Notes: generated from the letters alone by a model not told the origin. Shown: positions 51,956-62,002, counted from the first letter of the stretch. The stretch: DNA of 64,000 nt from CAYLMM01 sp964384825 (GCA_964384825.1 CAYLMM010000001.1:1-64000), one strand, 5' to 3'. A program made the numbers and translations.

Positions 51956-54087
51956 GCCGTCGCCTCCGGTCGCCCTCCGGCCCCGATCCGGAATTCGGCG
52001 GAAAGAACGCGGCCGGCTCCCGGAGCCAGCTCCAGATCCCAGCCGAAGACCAGGGCGTGCCCCTGGTAGGTCCGATGGAACCCGTCCTCGCCCTGGGACG
52101 CGGTGCGGACCGGATGGATCCATATCGCGGCAGGATCCGAAAAACGCCAGTCCAGCCGCGCGTCCCGGGGCGGCACGTCCACCGACAGTTCCGCGTGTTC
52201 GCCCGCATCGACGGGTTCGCCCAAATCGATCCGATCGAGCCCCGCGACGGCCAACCGCGTCGCGCCGTCGATCAGGGCCAGATTCCATTCCGAAGCCAGA
52301 CGGCAGCGCAGGGGCAGGTCGCCGTCGTTGCGGATCTCCCAGGTCACGGTGAAACCGGCGGCGGCGGGATCCAGGGCGATCTCCTTGGCCAGGAACACCG
52401 GCTGCGTCCGGTCGGCGGAAACGAAGGAGCCGGCGCGTTCGCAGCGGCAGCGGGCGAAGCCCCCGGACACGTCCGGCGGCGCGGAAAGACGCATCGGAGC
52501 GGCTGCGAAATCCCCGGCGTCGGCCGCCGCGACATCGCCGGCGCCGGGCGGGAACGCGGCCCCGAAGGGCAGCAGGCGGTCGAGCAGGGAATACCGCGGA
52601 GCGGGATCCTCGCCGAGAGCCTCGCGGACCTCCGGGCTCACCGCGCGCTGGAGATCATGGATGGAAGCCCCTCCGCCCTCTTCGGCGCCGTCAGGAACAG
52701 AAGCCTCGATCGCCGCATGATAGGCCTCGCGCCGCCGCCGCAAGGTGTTCTGCAGGTTCCATCCCTTGTCGATCAGATCGCAGGCGATCACCGCCGCGCC
52801 GCTTTGCGGACAGATCGCCAGCGCGAGGCGGTCGCCGGCCAGACGCACGTCGCCGCCGGGCGGACCGATCAGGGTCACCGCCTCGGCCCGGGGGCCGGTT
52901 TTCGGCAGGGCCGCCCAGCCGCGGATCAGATGATGATGAACGGCGTCCCGCAGATGCGGCAGGTAGAGCCCCCCGAAGACGCCGTGCCAGTAGGCGCAGT
53001 TGCACTGGGCCCGCCACAGATGGTCGCGGGCTCCGGCGACCGCGGCGGCGGGCGCGCCTCCGGATTCCGCGGCCGCGATATCGCGATGCAGCAGCAGGGC
53101 GCGGCGCTGCATCAGCAGCGACTCCTCGTATTTCTGGCCGAACTGGCGCCAGAAGCCGCCGCGCAGGAAGGGACGCATCTCGGCCCAGCGGCCCTGGTCG
53201 CGGTAGGCGTGGACCGCGCGGGCGAAGGTTTCGGCCGCCGGCATCGGCAACGACCACTCCGCCATCTCGAAATAGCTGTTGGGAGGCAGATAAACCCGGC
53301 GCCGCGGCGGCCGGGCGGCCAGGATCTCCGAGGGGTGGGCCAGCTCCAGCCAATCCGATTCGGCGGCCAGGGCTGCCACGAAACGCTCCAGCCAGCCGCG
53401 CCCGTAGACGAGGTCGGCGGTCCCGGGCCAGGCCCCGAACTTCTCGCCGTCGTCGACCATCACCAGCACGCCGCCCGGATCGCGGTCGTGGACGGCCCGG
53501 CACAAGGCGATCGTCTCGGCCGGGTCACGGAAGGGGATCGCGTAGCGCAGATCCTCGCTGATCGGCAGAAGCGCGGCCTCTTCGCCCAGATCATCGGTCA
53601 GAAACGCGCCCGATGTCAGATCCCCGGGCTGCACGCCGGCCTGCAGGAAATGGAAATCGTCCAGCAGGGCGAATTCCACGCCAGCCCGGCGCAAGGTCCC
53701 GGCCAGATGCGGCTCCCAGACGCGCTCGGCCAGCCACACGCCGCGCGGTTCGGCCCCCAGCCTTTCCGCCAACCGGCGGCGCATCAGATCGATCTGCCCG
53801 AGGCGATCCCGTTCGGGTATCGCCGCCAGGATCGGTTCGTAGAAGCCCCCGCCCAGCAGTTCGACCCGGCCGTCCGCGACCAGGGCGGCCACCCGGTCGA
53901 GGAATTCCGGGCGCGAAGCCTCCATCCATTCCAGCAGCGGCCCGGTCAGATGCAGGCAGAACCGGAACCCCGGATGCCGCTCGACGGCATCCAGGAAGGG
54001 ACGGTAGGCCTGCTCGTAGATCTCGGCGACGACATGGTCGAAGTTCCCGACCGGCTGGTGGTCGTGGACCCCGAAAACGAACTTCAT
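51952..54087 (-). CDS. GH57 4-alpha-glucanotransferase-like enzyme
   Basis: 711 residues from the ATG at 54087. GH57 barrel motifs: VFGVHDHQPVGNFDHV (HQP), VWLAERVWEP with Glu121 in the place of the nucleophile Glu123 of the Thermococcus enzyme, and VMVDDGEKFG with Asp212/213 near its acid-base Asp214. After the barrel, beta-sandwich regions (DUF1925/1926-like) follow, with IWIHPVRTASQGEDGFH. Length and layout match 4-alpha-glucanotransferases or amylases such as AmyC. It would rework glucan chains and is cotranscribed with glgA and glgC. Confidence 0.85.
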   Translation of the reverse strand: MKFVFGVHDHQPVGNFDHVVAEIYEQAYRPFLDAVERHPGFRFCLHLTGPLLEWMEASRPEFLDRVAALVADGRVELLGGGFYEPILAAIPERDRLGQIDLMRRRLAERLGAEPRGVWLAERVWEPHLAGTLRRAGVEFALLDDFHFLQAGVQPGDLTSGAFLTDDLGEEAALLPISEDLRYAIPFRDPAETIALCRAVHDRDPGGVLVMVDDGEKFGAWPGTADLVYGRGWLERFVAALAAESDWLELAHPSEILAARPPRRRVYLPPNSYFEMAEWSLPMPAAETFARAVHAYRDQGRWAEMRPFLRGGFWRQFGQKYEESLLMQRRALLLHRDIAAAESGGAPAAAVAGARDHLWRAQCNCAYWHGVFGGLYLPHLRDAVHHHLIRGWAALPKTGPRAEAVTLIGPPGGDVRLAGDRLALAICPQSGAAVIACDLIDKGWNLQNTLRRRREAYHAAIEASVPDGAEEGGGASIHDLQRAVSPEVREALGEDPAPRYSLLDRLLPFGAAFPPGAGDVAAADAGDFAAAPMRLSAPPDVSGGFARCRCERAGSFVSADRTQPVFLAKEIALDPAAAGFTVTWEIRNDGDLPLRCRLASEWNLALIDGATRLAVAGLDRIDLGEPVDAGEHAELSVDVPPRDARLDWRFSDPAAIWIHPVRTASQGEDGFHRTYQGHALVFGWDLELAPGAGRVLSAEFRIGAGGRPEATA

Positions 54088-55790
54088 TCGGCTTCCTCTC
54101 CAAACCCGGAGACCGGGATGTCGGTGATGGCGTCGGGCTCGTGTCCCAGCAGCGACGCCGTGTTGGCCAGATGTCGCCGGAAGAGTTCGTCGAATTCCAG
54201 TCCGAATTCGGTCGGGTTGTCGTCGCCGTACCACCAGAACCAGTCGCTGCTCTCGGCGTTGGCCAACGCGGCCATCGCCTCGGCCAGCGCTCCGGTGCAG
54301 CCCGGCCCGACCAGATCGGGATCCGGGGCGGGAATCGGGATCGTCTCGCCGGCAATCCGGATTTCACGGACCGCGCCGGCCTGTTCCAGACGCTCCTGGA
54401 AGGCTGCGCGCACCTGCCCCAGCACATCCCAGGCCCGGTTCTTTTCGGGATGGCCCGACCAGGTCGTGAAATCGGCCCGGATCCAGGATCCGGCCCGCAG
54501 CGCGGTCAGGGGCCGCACCTCGCCGCCCCCGTCCAAATACTCCGAGAAGGTTGTCCAGCGCAGGTTCTCGCTCCGGTTCACCCGTTCGTAGAGTTCACGC
54601 AGAAACGGCGCCCCGTTTTCGGGATACGATTCCCATGGGTTCTCTCCGTCCAGGATCAGGGCGCAGACGTGTCTTCCCGCGGGCACTTCCCGGCGGATGT
54701 TCTCGAGGTTCCGCACCAGATCGTCGACCGCGTCGGCGGCGTCCCAGGCCTGATAACGGAAACCGATGCCGTCGGACATCCCGGTATCCCGGAAGAACAG
54801 GGCCGGAGCCTCGTCCCCGCCCCAGCGCCAGGCCTGGAAATGCCGGCCCGGCGGGTTCCCCTGGCCGATCCTCGCCAGCGAACCCTCCAGAACCCCCTGG
54901 TCGGTCGCGGCCCAGCGCACGCCTTCGGTCTGCAGGATCCGCAGCGCCTCCTCGCTGACCGCCCCCTCGGCCGGCCACATCCCGGACGGACGAACTCCCA
55001 GCACCCGCTCGGTCTCGTCCAGGGCCGTGCGCACGTGATACCAGGCGTCGCCCGGGTGGCGGAACCGGCGCCGGGGCAGCGGCAGGTCGGGAGCCGCCTC
55101 CCGGGCCGAAACCGTGTCGCAGAGCAGCGGCAGGATGGGATGGTTCAAGGGCGTGCAGGAGATCTCCACCACGCCGTCGGCCGCGGCCTTGCGGTAGGCC
55201 GGCAGCACCTTCTTCAGGAAACGCGCCTGCTTGGCCAGCAGCGTCTCCTTCTGCTTCTGGGTGTAGCGCCCGCCCTTGGCGACCAGCTTGGCGATCGTCG
55301 CGTCCTCGCGCAGCGTGCGCCCGCTCCAGACCAGATGGAAGAGCGTCTGCAGATCCAGCAGATCCTGGTCGGTGAACGCAGCGGCCGCCCCCTCGGGCAC
55401 ATCGCGCCCCTCGCCGCCGCGCTTCTCCCAGAGCTCGGCCAGCCGTGGGAATTCCGCGAAACGGGTCTTGTGGCGGAACGCGAAGAAGTCGCGGACCAGA
55501 TTCTCGCGCCCGGCGGCGTCGAGCTCGGACGGATGCGGCCACGCCAGGTCGAGGTAGTCGTCCCCGAGCTCTCCGGCGGCCAGCATCTCGAGCTGCCGCA
55601 GCAACGAGGGCACCAGGTTGACGACGGCCTTCGCCCCGGGAGTCTCGCGGACCAGGCGCACCATGTCATAGTAGTTCAGCAGCGCGTGCAGCCGCGTCCA
55701 GGGCATCCGGGCACGGCCGGTGGCGCCGTCCACGTAATCCGGCTGATGCATGTGCCAGAGTACGACCACATCGAGGATTCGAGCGGGCAT
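54084..55790 (-). CDS. GH57 alpha-amylase-like protein
   Basis: 568 residues from the ATG at 55790 (AAAGGA site). VVLWHMHQPDYVDGATG is the GH57 start; LNHPILPLL (motif 2), MWPAEGAVSEE (with the nucleophile Glu), and ILDGENPWESY (acid-base Asp). DWFWWYGDDNPTEFGLEFDELFRRH near the end is typical of the MJ1611-type alpha-amylase group. First gene of the operon; stop overlaps the second GH57 start by ATGA. Could hydrolyse or debranch storage glucan. Confidence 0.85.
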   Translation of the reverse strand: MPARILDVVVLWHMHQPDYVDGATGRARMPWTRLHALLNYYDMVRLVRETPGAKAVVNLVPSLLRQLEMLAAGELGDDYLDLAWPHPSELDAAGRENLVRDFFAFRHKTRFAEFPRLAELWEKRGGEGRDVPEGAAAAFTDQDLLDLQTLFHLVWSGRTLREDATIAKLVAKGGRYTQKQKETLLAKQARFLKKVLPAYRKAAADGVVEISCTPLNHPILPLLCDTVSAREAAPDLPLPRRRFRHPGDAWYHVRTALDETERVLGVRPSGMWPAEGAVSEEALRILQTEGVRWAATDQGVLEGSLARIGQGNPPGRHFQAWRWGGDEAPALFFRDTGMSDGIGFRYQAWDAADAVDDLVRNLENIRREVPAGRHVCALILDGENPWESYPENGAPFLRELYERVNRSENLRWTTFSEYLDGGGEVRPLTALRAGSWIRADFTTWSGHPEKNRAWDVLGQVRAAFQERLEQAGAVREIRIAGETIPIPAPDPDLVGPGCTGALAEAMAALANAESSDWFWWYGDDNPTEFGLEFDELFRRHLANTASLLGHEPDAITDIPVSGFGEEAE

Positions 55791-55838
55791 GTCTGCGGTC
55801 CTTTCTCCTGCTCCGGAAATTATCCGGAACCTTCGCCC

Positions 55839-55877
55839 CCTGCCTGCGTAGGATACACCAGCCCGACAGGCAGGCAA
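55839..55877 (-). promoter_or_regulatory. Glucan operon promoter flanked by an inverted repeat
   Basis: On the minus strand TTGCCT (55877-55872), 16-bp spacer, TATCCT (55855-55850). CCTGCCTG (55839-55846) and CAGGCAGG (55867-55874) form an 8-bp inverted repeat with 20 bp between, placed across both promoter elements. A dimeric repressor would fit this arrangement. The gap 55791-56032 shows this and one further stem-loop. Confidence 0.5.
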
Positions 55878-55924
55878 ACGAGAGCTTCCATCGAACGAAG
55901 CGGGCACCACCTACAGAGAGCGCA

Positions 55925-55956
55925 GGAAGAGGAGCGGCGACAGCCGCTCTTCTTTC
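55925..55956 (-). other. Stem-loop downstream of the deacetylase
   Basis: A 14-bp stem (two G-T pairs) with a 4-nt loop lies 77 bp after the deacetylase stop. The U-rich side is on the plus strand, where no gene ends, so it is not a standard terminator for the minus-strand gene though it may slow read-through. Confidence 0.45.
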
Positions 55957-56032
55957 TTTGAGCGTGAAAAACGGCGCTGTTCCAGGATTCGGGTTCGGAT
56001 ATCTTCAGGCCGGGGTCCGAAACCCCGGCGCC

Positions 56033-56917
56033 TCAGCCCAGCGGCAGTTCCCGCACCGCCAACCCGCCGCCGGAACGCAGCCGGTCGGCGTATTCCCCCA
56101 TCGTGACGAACTCCCCCTCGGCCAGGACGGCCTCGAGCTTGGCCCGCGTCGTGCCCTGCCCGCCCTGGCTGCGCAGTCGGGCGAGCCGGCCCAGCGGGGC
56201 ATCCGGACGCCTGTCGTCCAGTTCCCAGGGATGGAGATAGGTGATCACGGCCTGGCCCTGGCGGCGGGCCAGCGCCCGCAGCATCCGGTACGCCCGGCGC
56301 GGCAGCAGGCGCAGATAGGCCCCGCCGGCGAAGGGCAGATTCACGCCCAGCACCCGCGCGGTCGTCATCGGCAGCACCAGCAGGGGGTCGCCGCCGCCGG
56401 ATCCGTCCAGCAGGAAGGGCCGGCGCGGTGCGGAGGGCTGGCCGTAGCGGGGATGGTGGACCGGAAAGAGCGAGGTGTCGTAGACGAATCCCTTCTCCCT
56501 CAGGATCCGCCAGTAGTGATGGACCGGCGGCGTGATCGTGAAGCTCGGCGCACGGTAGCCCCGCACCTCGGCGACGCCGGCGCGGGCCAGCGCGTCGAGA
56601 GCGGCGTCGAGATCGGCCCGGAAGGCGTCCTCGTCGAGATGGTGGACGATCGGATGGGAATGGCTGTGGCAGGCGATCTCGTGCCCGGCGGCCGCGATGC
56701 GCCGCACCAGGCCGGGATGCCGGGCGGCCACCCATCCCAGGACGAAGAAGGTGGCCCGCACTGCGTGGCGGTCGAGCATCTCGAGGCAGAGATCGGTGGA
56801 GGCCTCGACGCGCGACTCCAGGCCGTCCCAGGTCTCGGGCGCAACGGTCTGCAGGTAGTTGTGGCCGTGGAACCACTCCTCGACGTCGATCGTCAGGATG
56901 TCCGGCGGTCGAACCAT
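56033..56917 (-). CDS. Polysaccharide deacetylase, DUF3473 (PEP-CTERM locus) type
   Basis: 294 residues from the ATG at 56917. NodB domain: ILTIDVEEWFHG (the first Asp), RATFFVLGWVAARHPGLV, CHSHSHPIVHHL (metal His pair) and GYRAPSFTIT; the end has the DUF3473 signature TYLHPWELDDRRPD and a closing GEFVTMGEYADRL. Enzymes of this subtype occur in loci for exopolysaccharide and PEP-CTERM/XrtA systems, but no exosortase or glycosyl cluster is here. Removes acetyl groups from a surface glycan. Confidence 0.83.
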   Translation of the reverse strand: MVRPPDILTIDVEEWFHGHNYLQTVAPETWDGLESRVEASTDLCLEMLDRHAVRATFFVLGWVAARHPGLVRRIAAAGHEIACHSHSHPIVHHLDEDAFRADLDAALDALARAGVAEVRGYRAPSFTITPPVHHYWRILREKGFVYDTSLFPVHHPRYGQPSAPRRPFLLDGSGGGDPLLVLPMTTARVLGVNLPFAGGAYLRLLPRRAYRMLRALARRQGQAVITYLHPWELDDRRPDAPLGRLARLRSQGGQGTTRAKLEAVLAEGEFVTMGEYADRLRSGGGLAVRELPLG

Positions 56918-57008
56918 CTCCCCCCCCTCCGCGGCGCGCAAGCCGGCGGCGGGCCCATTGTACACCCGGTCGCAACCGGGTGCCAGCGGGCTGTTTTCCG
57001 GCGATCCG

Positions 57009-59081
57009 CTATTGGTGGATGTCGGGGTCGGCGGTCCGCAGCATCCTCTCGACGTCCTCGACGCGGCCGACGACGATCAGGCGATCGCGCTCGGTGATCG
57101 GCCGCTCGGGATCGGGCAGCTCGTTGTACTTGGGCCCGGAATAGCCCTGGCGCTTGAAGGCCAGCACCTCGACGTTGAACCGCCGGCGCAGATCCAGTTC
57201 GCGCAGCGAGCGCCCCAGGCACATCCGGGGCGGCGTGACAAGCTGCACCCGGAAGGCGGCGGGCAGGTTGACCGTGTCGCGCGTGCCGCTCTCCTCGTGC
57301 GCGAGCTTGATCCCGAAGACCTCCTTGTGCAGCACCTCGCGATTGTAGACCTCCTGGATGGCCTGCCGGGGCAGGATCCCCACCATCCGCGGGTCGCGGG
57401 GCGATTCCAGGACCGGCAGATCCTGCTCGTCGGTGTCGCCGAAGATCAGCAGGCAGTCCTCCAGATCGTCGTGCCGGTAGCAGACGTGCTCGACCGGCTC
57501 GCAGATGTCCGCGGCGATCACGACCTTGCCCAGGCTGTCTTCGTGCAGCAGGCCCTTGATGTCGTGGATCGACACCTGTCCGGCCAGCTTCCCGCCGGCG
57601 TCCACGACGAAGTAGTGGCTCTCGCGATTGCCCAGAAAGAGCTTCAGGATCTTGTCGAAATCGTAATGCTCGGGCAGGGTCGGCGGGTTGACCTCCATCA
57701 CGTCCTGCGCGTGGTAGCTCTTCAGGATGGCGCTCTCTCGGCCGAAGTTCAGCCGCCGCCCCTGCAGCGCGAACTTCATGGTGAAGATGCTGTCGGTCAT
57801 CAGGCCCTGGCTGACCAGCGTGCCGATGATGCAGGCGAGCATCAGCGGCAGGATGATCGAGTATTCCCCGGTCATCTCGAAGAGGATCAGGATGGCGGTG
57901 ATCGGCCCGCGCGTGGCGGCGGCCACCATCGCGGCCATGCCCACCATCGTGAACGCGCCCACGCTGACGCCCAGCCACGGCTGCAGCAGGGCGCCGAAGG
58001 CCCCGCCGAGCATCGCGCCCAGGAACAGGGCCGGAGCGAAGATGCCGCCCGAGAATCCCGAGCCCAGGGTCAGATCGACGGCCGCGAGCTTCACGAAGAA
58101 CAGCAGCAGCATCAGCTGCCAGCCCATCTGGCCGCCCAGGGCCTCGACGTTGGTGGCGTAGCCGATCCCGTAGACCTGCGGGAACCAGATCAGCAGCAGG
58201 CCCAGCGGCACCGCGCCCAGCAGGGGCTTGAGAGGCTCGGGGAATCGCAGCCGGTCGAAGAAGCCCTCGGTGGCGTAGAGCGATTTCACGTAGAGCACGC
58301 TGCCCAGGCCCACGATCGCGCCCATCACCGCGTAGGCCGGGAAATCGGTCCAGGCGGCGATCGAGAAGCCCGGCACCGGGAAGGCCGGATTCACGCCCAG
58401 GAAATGGCGGCTGATGGCGGTCGCGAGCACGCTGGCCACGATGATCGGGCTGAAGGTGACGATGGCGAAGTCGCGCAGGATGATCTCCAGCGCGAAGAAG
58501 GCGCCGGCGATCGGGGCGTTGAACGTCGCGGCGATGCCGGCCGCCGCCCCGCAGCCGACCAGGGTCCGCATCCGCTGCGGCGAGAAGCGCAGCCACTGGC
58601 CGAAGGTGCTGGCCATGGCCGCGCCGATCTGGATGATCGGGCCCTCGCGCCCGACCGATCCGCCCAGAGCGATGGTCACCGCGCTGGCGACGATCTTCAC
58701 CGCGGCGACGATCGGCCGGATCAGCCCGTTCTTGAAGACGACGGCGTTGATGACCTCGGGCACGCCGTGGCCCTTGGCCTCGCGCGCGAACCAGTGGACC
58801 ATCGGCCCGACCACGATCGCGCCGATCACCGGCAGCAGGACGCGCTTCCACCAGGGCACCGTCGCGAGCAGGGCGACGACGTCCTCGCCGCGACCGATGG
58901 CCATCCCCTGGAAGAACTGCACCATCCAGCGGAACAGGATGGCGCCGAAACCGCCGATCACTCCGATCACGGCGGCCGATATGATCATGACGGTCGTCTC
59001 GTCGGGGGCGAAGCGGTCGAATATGCGGTCGGCCAGGCGGCTGACGCGGGCGGGCGGGGACCCGTCGGATCCGCGGGACAT
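57009..59081 (-). CDS. CLC-family chloride channel/transporter with CBS and RCK_C-like domains
   Basis: 690 residues from the ATG at 59081 (GGAGAG site). CLC core (about 30-440): GHGVPEV in place of GSGIP, GGSVGREGP with the gating Glu, GSGFSGGIFAPALFLG and ITAILILFEMTGEY. Two CBS domains follow (about 460-590: VMEVNPPTL..., ADICEPVEHVCY...), and an RCK_C-like end (PPRMCLGRSLRELDLRRRFNVEVLAFKR ... ERDRLIVVGRVEDVERM). CBS domains often bind adenosine nucleotides, and the RCK_C piece may bind a ligand. Exchanger or channel is not clear: the second gating residue is not confirmed. Confidence 0.88.
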   Translation of the reverse strand: MSRGSDGSPPARVSRLADRIFDRFAPDETTVMIISAAVIGVIGGFGAILFRWMVQFFQGMAIGRGEDVVALLATVPWWKRVLLPVIGAIVVGPMVHWFAREAKGHGVPEVINAVVFKNGLIRPIVAAVKIVASAVTIALGGSVGREGPIIQIGAAMASTFGQWLRFSPQRMRTLVGCGAAAGIAATFNAPIAGAFFALEIILRDFAIVTFSPIIVASVLATAISRHFLGVNPAFPVPGFSIAAWTDFPAYAVMGAIVGLGSVLYVKSLYATEGFFDRLRFPEPLKPLLGAVPLGLLLIWFPQVYGIGYATNVEALGGQMGWQLMLLLFFVKLAAVDLTLGSGFSGGIFAPALFLGAMLGGAFGALLQPWLGVSVGAFTMVGMAAMVAAATRGPITAILILFEMTGEYSIILPLMLACIIGTLVSQGLMTDSIFTMKFALQGRRLNFGRESAILKSYHAQDVMEVNPPTLPEHYDFDKILKLFLGNRESHYFVVDAGGKLAGQVSIHDIKGLLHEDSLGKVVIAADICEPVEHVCYRHDDLEDCLLIFGDTDEQDLPVLESPRDPRMVGILPRQAIQEVYNREVLHKEVFGIKLAHEESGTRDTVNLPAAFRVQLVTPPRMCLGRSLRELDLRRRFNVEVLAFKRQGYSGPKYNELPDPERPITERDRLIVVGRVEDVERMLRTADPDIHQ

Positions 59082-59290
59082 CTTTCTCTCCAGTCGAAAA
59101 TCGCGATTGCGACGCCTGCGGGGCGAGGCGCGGGCGTCCGGCGGGCGTAACTTGTCATATGGCGTCGGCCGCGTCAACAACCAGGACGCCGATTCTCGCA
59201 TATCGAAAAACCAAGTGTCGCCAATCCCGCCCGCGGCGGCTATCGTAGCCGCTGGCTCGGCCGTGCCGGCCGGCCGGAAAGCGAGAGCGC

Positions 59291-61984
59291 ATGAGGGAAC
59301 GGGACAACGGGGAGCGCCGGCGCGTGGGAACGGCCGTGGTCGCCGAGCTGGACAACGGGTTGCGCGTCGTCGTCCACGAGGATTATCGATCCCCGGTCGC
59401 GGTCTGCAACGCCTGGGTGCGCGTCGGCTCGAATCTCGAGACGGACGCCGTCCGGGGATGGGCCCACGGCATCGAACACATGCTGTTCAAGGGCACGGCG
59501 CGCCGGGCGGAGAACGATTTCGCGATGGAGGTCGCCGAGATCGGCGGCACCACCAACGCCGGCACCGGCTACGAGACGACCAACTACCATATCACCGTGC
59601 CGGCCGAGAACCTTTCCCGAGCGGTGGACATCCTGGCCGACGCCCTGCTGCACGCCTCCTTCGAACCCGACGCCCTCGACTCCGAGCGGCAGGTGCTGGT
59701 CCACGAGAACCACATGTACGACGACATGCCGTCGGGCTTCGGCGTGACCTGGCGCTGGGCGCTGGAGACGGCCTTCGACCGCAGCCCCTACCGGCATCAT
59801 ATCGGCGGTCCGGACTCGAGCCTGCTCGAGACGCCGCGCGAGGCGATCCTCGACTTCTACCGATCCGCCTACGATCCAGCGAACATGACCGTCGTGGTGG
59901 CCGGAGCGGTGTCGGCCGACGATGTCCTGCCGCTGATCGAGCGTAAGTTCGCGACCGAAGGCCGGCCGCGTTCCGCCCCGCTGCCGCAGCCGCCGGTCGA
60001 GCCCCCCCACGAGGCCCTGCGCTACCGGATCGAGAACGGCGACATCCAGCGGGCCTACGGGAAGATCGTCTTCCCGGGACCGGCCGCCGGCAGCCCCGAC
60101 CGGGCCGTCCTGGCGGTGATCCGGCAGGTGCTGGCCGACGGGCGGAGCTGCCGCCTGCACCGGCGCGTTCAGCAGGAGATGGAACTGGTCAACGCGATCA
60201 CCCTGCTCGACGAATCTGGCCCCCGCGAGGGGATCATGATGGTCGACTTCGAATGCGACCCCGCCAAGGCCGCCGCGGTCGTCGACGCCGTCGCGACCAT
60301 CCTGCAGGAGATGCGCGACGAACCGCCCACCGTGGCCGAGCTGACCAAGGCCAAGATCCGCGCCGAGCGGGCGCATCTGTTCGCGCTCGAGACGGTCCAG
60401 GGCCAGGCCGCGACCCTCGGCTGGCACGACGCGATGGGCGACATCGCCACAGCCTTCACCATCCCGCAGAGGATCGCCGCGGTCACCGGCGATGACGTCC
60501 GCCGCGTCTGCAACGACATCTTCCGCCGAAGCAACGCTTCGGTGCTGATCTATCTGCCGCGGGACGAACGGCCCGCCGACATCGGCCTGCCCGGAACGGC
60601 CGCCGAGATGGACGAACGCCTCGCCGGGATGCTGGCCGACCGGCCGGCCCGGCCCGTCGAGACGAAAGCCTCGCCGGTCGAGATCTCGGTCGCGGCCGCG
60701 GCCGCGCGCGGCTCGGCGCTGAAAAGCGAGATCCCGTTCGTCGACGTCCCGCTGAACGGCGGCGGCAGACTCTTCTGCCGCAGCGATTCCTCGCAGCCGC
60801 TGATCTGCCTCGGCGCGCACGTCGCCGGCGGCGTCTGGCTGGAGCCCGCGGGGCTCGAGGGGCTGTCCGCCCTGACCCTGTCGGTGCAGGCCAAGGCCGC
60901 CGTGGGCGAGACCCCCGCCGCCCTGCAGGAGATCGTGGAGGGCCACGGCGCCTCGCTCAGCCCCTTCGCCGCGAGCGATCATTCGGGTCTCTACCTCACG
61001 GGCCTGACACGGCACCTCCCGCTGCTGATGCGGCGGCTGTCTCGGCTCTGCGGCGTCCCGGCCTTCGCGCCGGAGGAAATCGAGAAGGAACGCCGTTTCG
61101 CGCTGGAGGATCTGGCCTCGCTGGCCGACGACACCTTCCAGTTCGCCGCCCGCGCCCTACGCGAAGCCGTCTATGCGGGGCACCCCTACGGGCACCCCCT
61201 GATGGGGACGGAGGCGTCCCTCCCGCGGATCGTCCCCGCGGACCTGACCGACCACCACCGACGCATCTGGACCCCGCCGAACGTGACGATCGTGGCCTCG
61301 GGAGACGTGACGGCCGAAATCCTGGCTCCGCTCTGCGAGGAACTGCTCGACGGCCTGCCCCGCGGCTCGGCGCCCGAACTGCCCGCGGCCCCGGATCTCG
61401 TCCGGCCGCAGGCCCCGGTCTTCCGCCGGCTGGAACGCGACGTGAGCCAGAGCGTCGTGCTGGCGGCCTGGATCGGCCCCGAGGGGCCGAACGAGGACCG
61501 CGCCGAGCTCTCCCTGCTGCGCGCGCTGCTCAACGGCCAGAGCGGACGGCTCTTCGAACAGCTGCGCAACCGGCGCTCGCTGTGCTACTCCAGCGGCGTC
61601 CAGACCTCGGCCGGTTTCGGAACGGGAATGACGGTGGCCTTCGTGATGACCGACCCCGGGCAGGAGCAGCAGGCGCGCGAAGCCCTGGCGGCCGAACTGG
61701 CGGCGACGGCCGAAACGACGGCTCCGGACGTCGAATTCGAGCGGGCGCGGGCTCGTTTGATCGGCAATCTGCTGATTTCGCGCCAGTCGGCGGCTTCGCG
61801 GGTGGGAGCATGCGCGCGGGACGTTCTCTACGGACGCGGGCCGAACGATTTCGACCGCCTGCTCGAGCAGTTGCGACAGACGACGCCGGCGGCGGTGCGC
61901 GATGCGGCCGCGCGGATCTTCGACCGTCCGGGCCGGTACGAAATCGTCGTGGGACCGCCCCTCGACCGGGAACGGCCCCTTTAG
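59291..61984 (+). CDS. M16 family (insulinase-like) metallopeptidase
   Basis: 897 residues, two full M16 halves in one chain. The zinc site is HGIEH (His59, Glu62, His63) with Glu139 from ERQVLVHEN about 75 residues later, the pattern of pitrilysin-type proteases. The second half lacks this motif, as usual for the inactive partner half, but carries the substrate-binding RSLCYSSGVQ near residue 760. No signal peptide is visible, so cytosolic or secreted by another route. The ATG at 59291 has only a weak site. Peptide substrate unknown; quality control or import-peptide clearing possible. Confidence 0.87.
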   Translation: MRERDNGERRRVGTAVVAELDNGLRVVVHEDYRSPVAVCNAWVRVGSNLETDAVRGWAHGIEHMLFKGTARRAENDFAMEVAEIGGTTNAGTGYETTNYHITVPAENLSRAVDILADALLHASFEPDALDSERQVLVHENHMYDDMPSGFGVTWRWALETAFDRSPYRHHIGGPDSSLLETPREAILDFYRSAYDPANMTVVVAGAVSADDVLPLIERKFATEGRPRSAPLPQPPVEPPHEALRYRIENGDIQRAYGKIVFPGPAAGSPDRAVLAVIRQVLADGRSCRLHRRVQQEMELVNAITLLDESGPREGIMMVDFECDPAKAAAVVDAVATILQEMRDEPPTVAELTKAKIRAERAHLFALETVQGQAATLGWHDAMGDIATAFTIPQRIAAVTGDDVRRVCNDIFRRSNASVLIYLPRDERPADIGLPGTAAEMDERLAGMLADRPARPVETKASPVEISVAAAAARGSALKSEIPFVDVPLNGGGRLFCRSDSSQPLICLGAHVAGGVWLEPAGLEGLSALTLSVQAKAAVGETPAALQEIVEGHGASLSPFAASDHSGLYLTGLTRHLPLLMRRLSRLCGVPAFAPEEIEKERRFALEDLASLADDTFQFAARALREAVYAGHPYGHPLMGTEASLPRIVPADLTDHHRRIWTPPNVTIVASGDVTAEILAPLCEELLDGLPRGSAPELPAAPDLVRPQAPVFRRLERDVSQSVVLAAWIGPEGPNEDRAELSLLRALLNGQSGRLFEQLRNRRSLCYSSGVQTSAGFGTGMTVAFVMTDPGQEQQAREALAAELAATAETTAPDVEFERARARLIGNLLISRQSAASRVGACARDVLYGRGPNDFDRLLEQLRQTTPAAVRDAAARIFDRPGRYEIVVGPPLDRERPL

Positions 61985-62002
61985 GCGGGATCGGCCGCGC
62001 GG

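Noticed and set aside
56033..56917. XrtA/PEP-CTERM locus
   Set aside because: Only the DUF3473-type deacetylase is present; no exosortase, PEP-CTERM protein or linked glycosyltransferase set is within the window.
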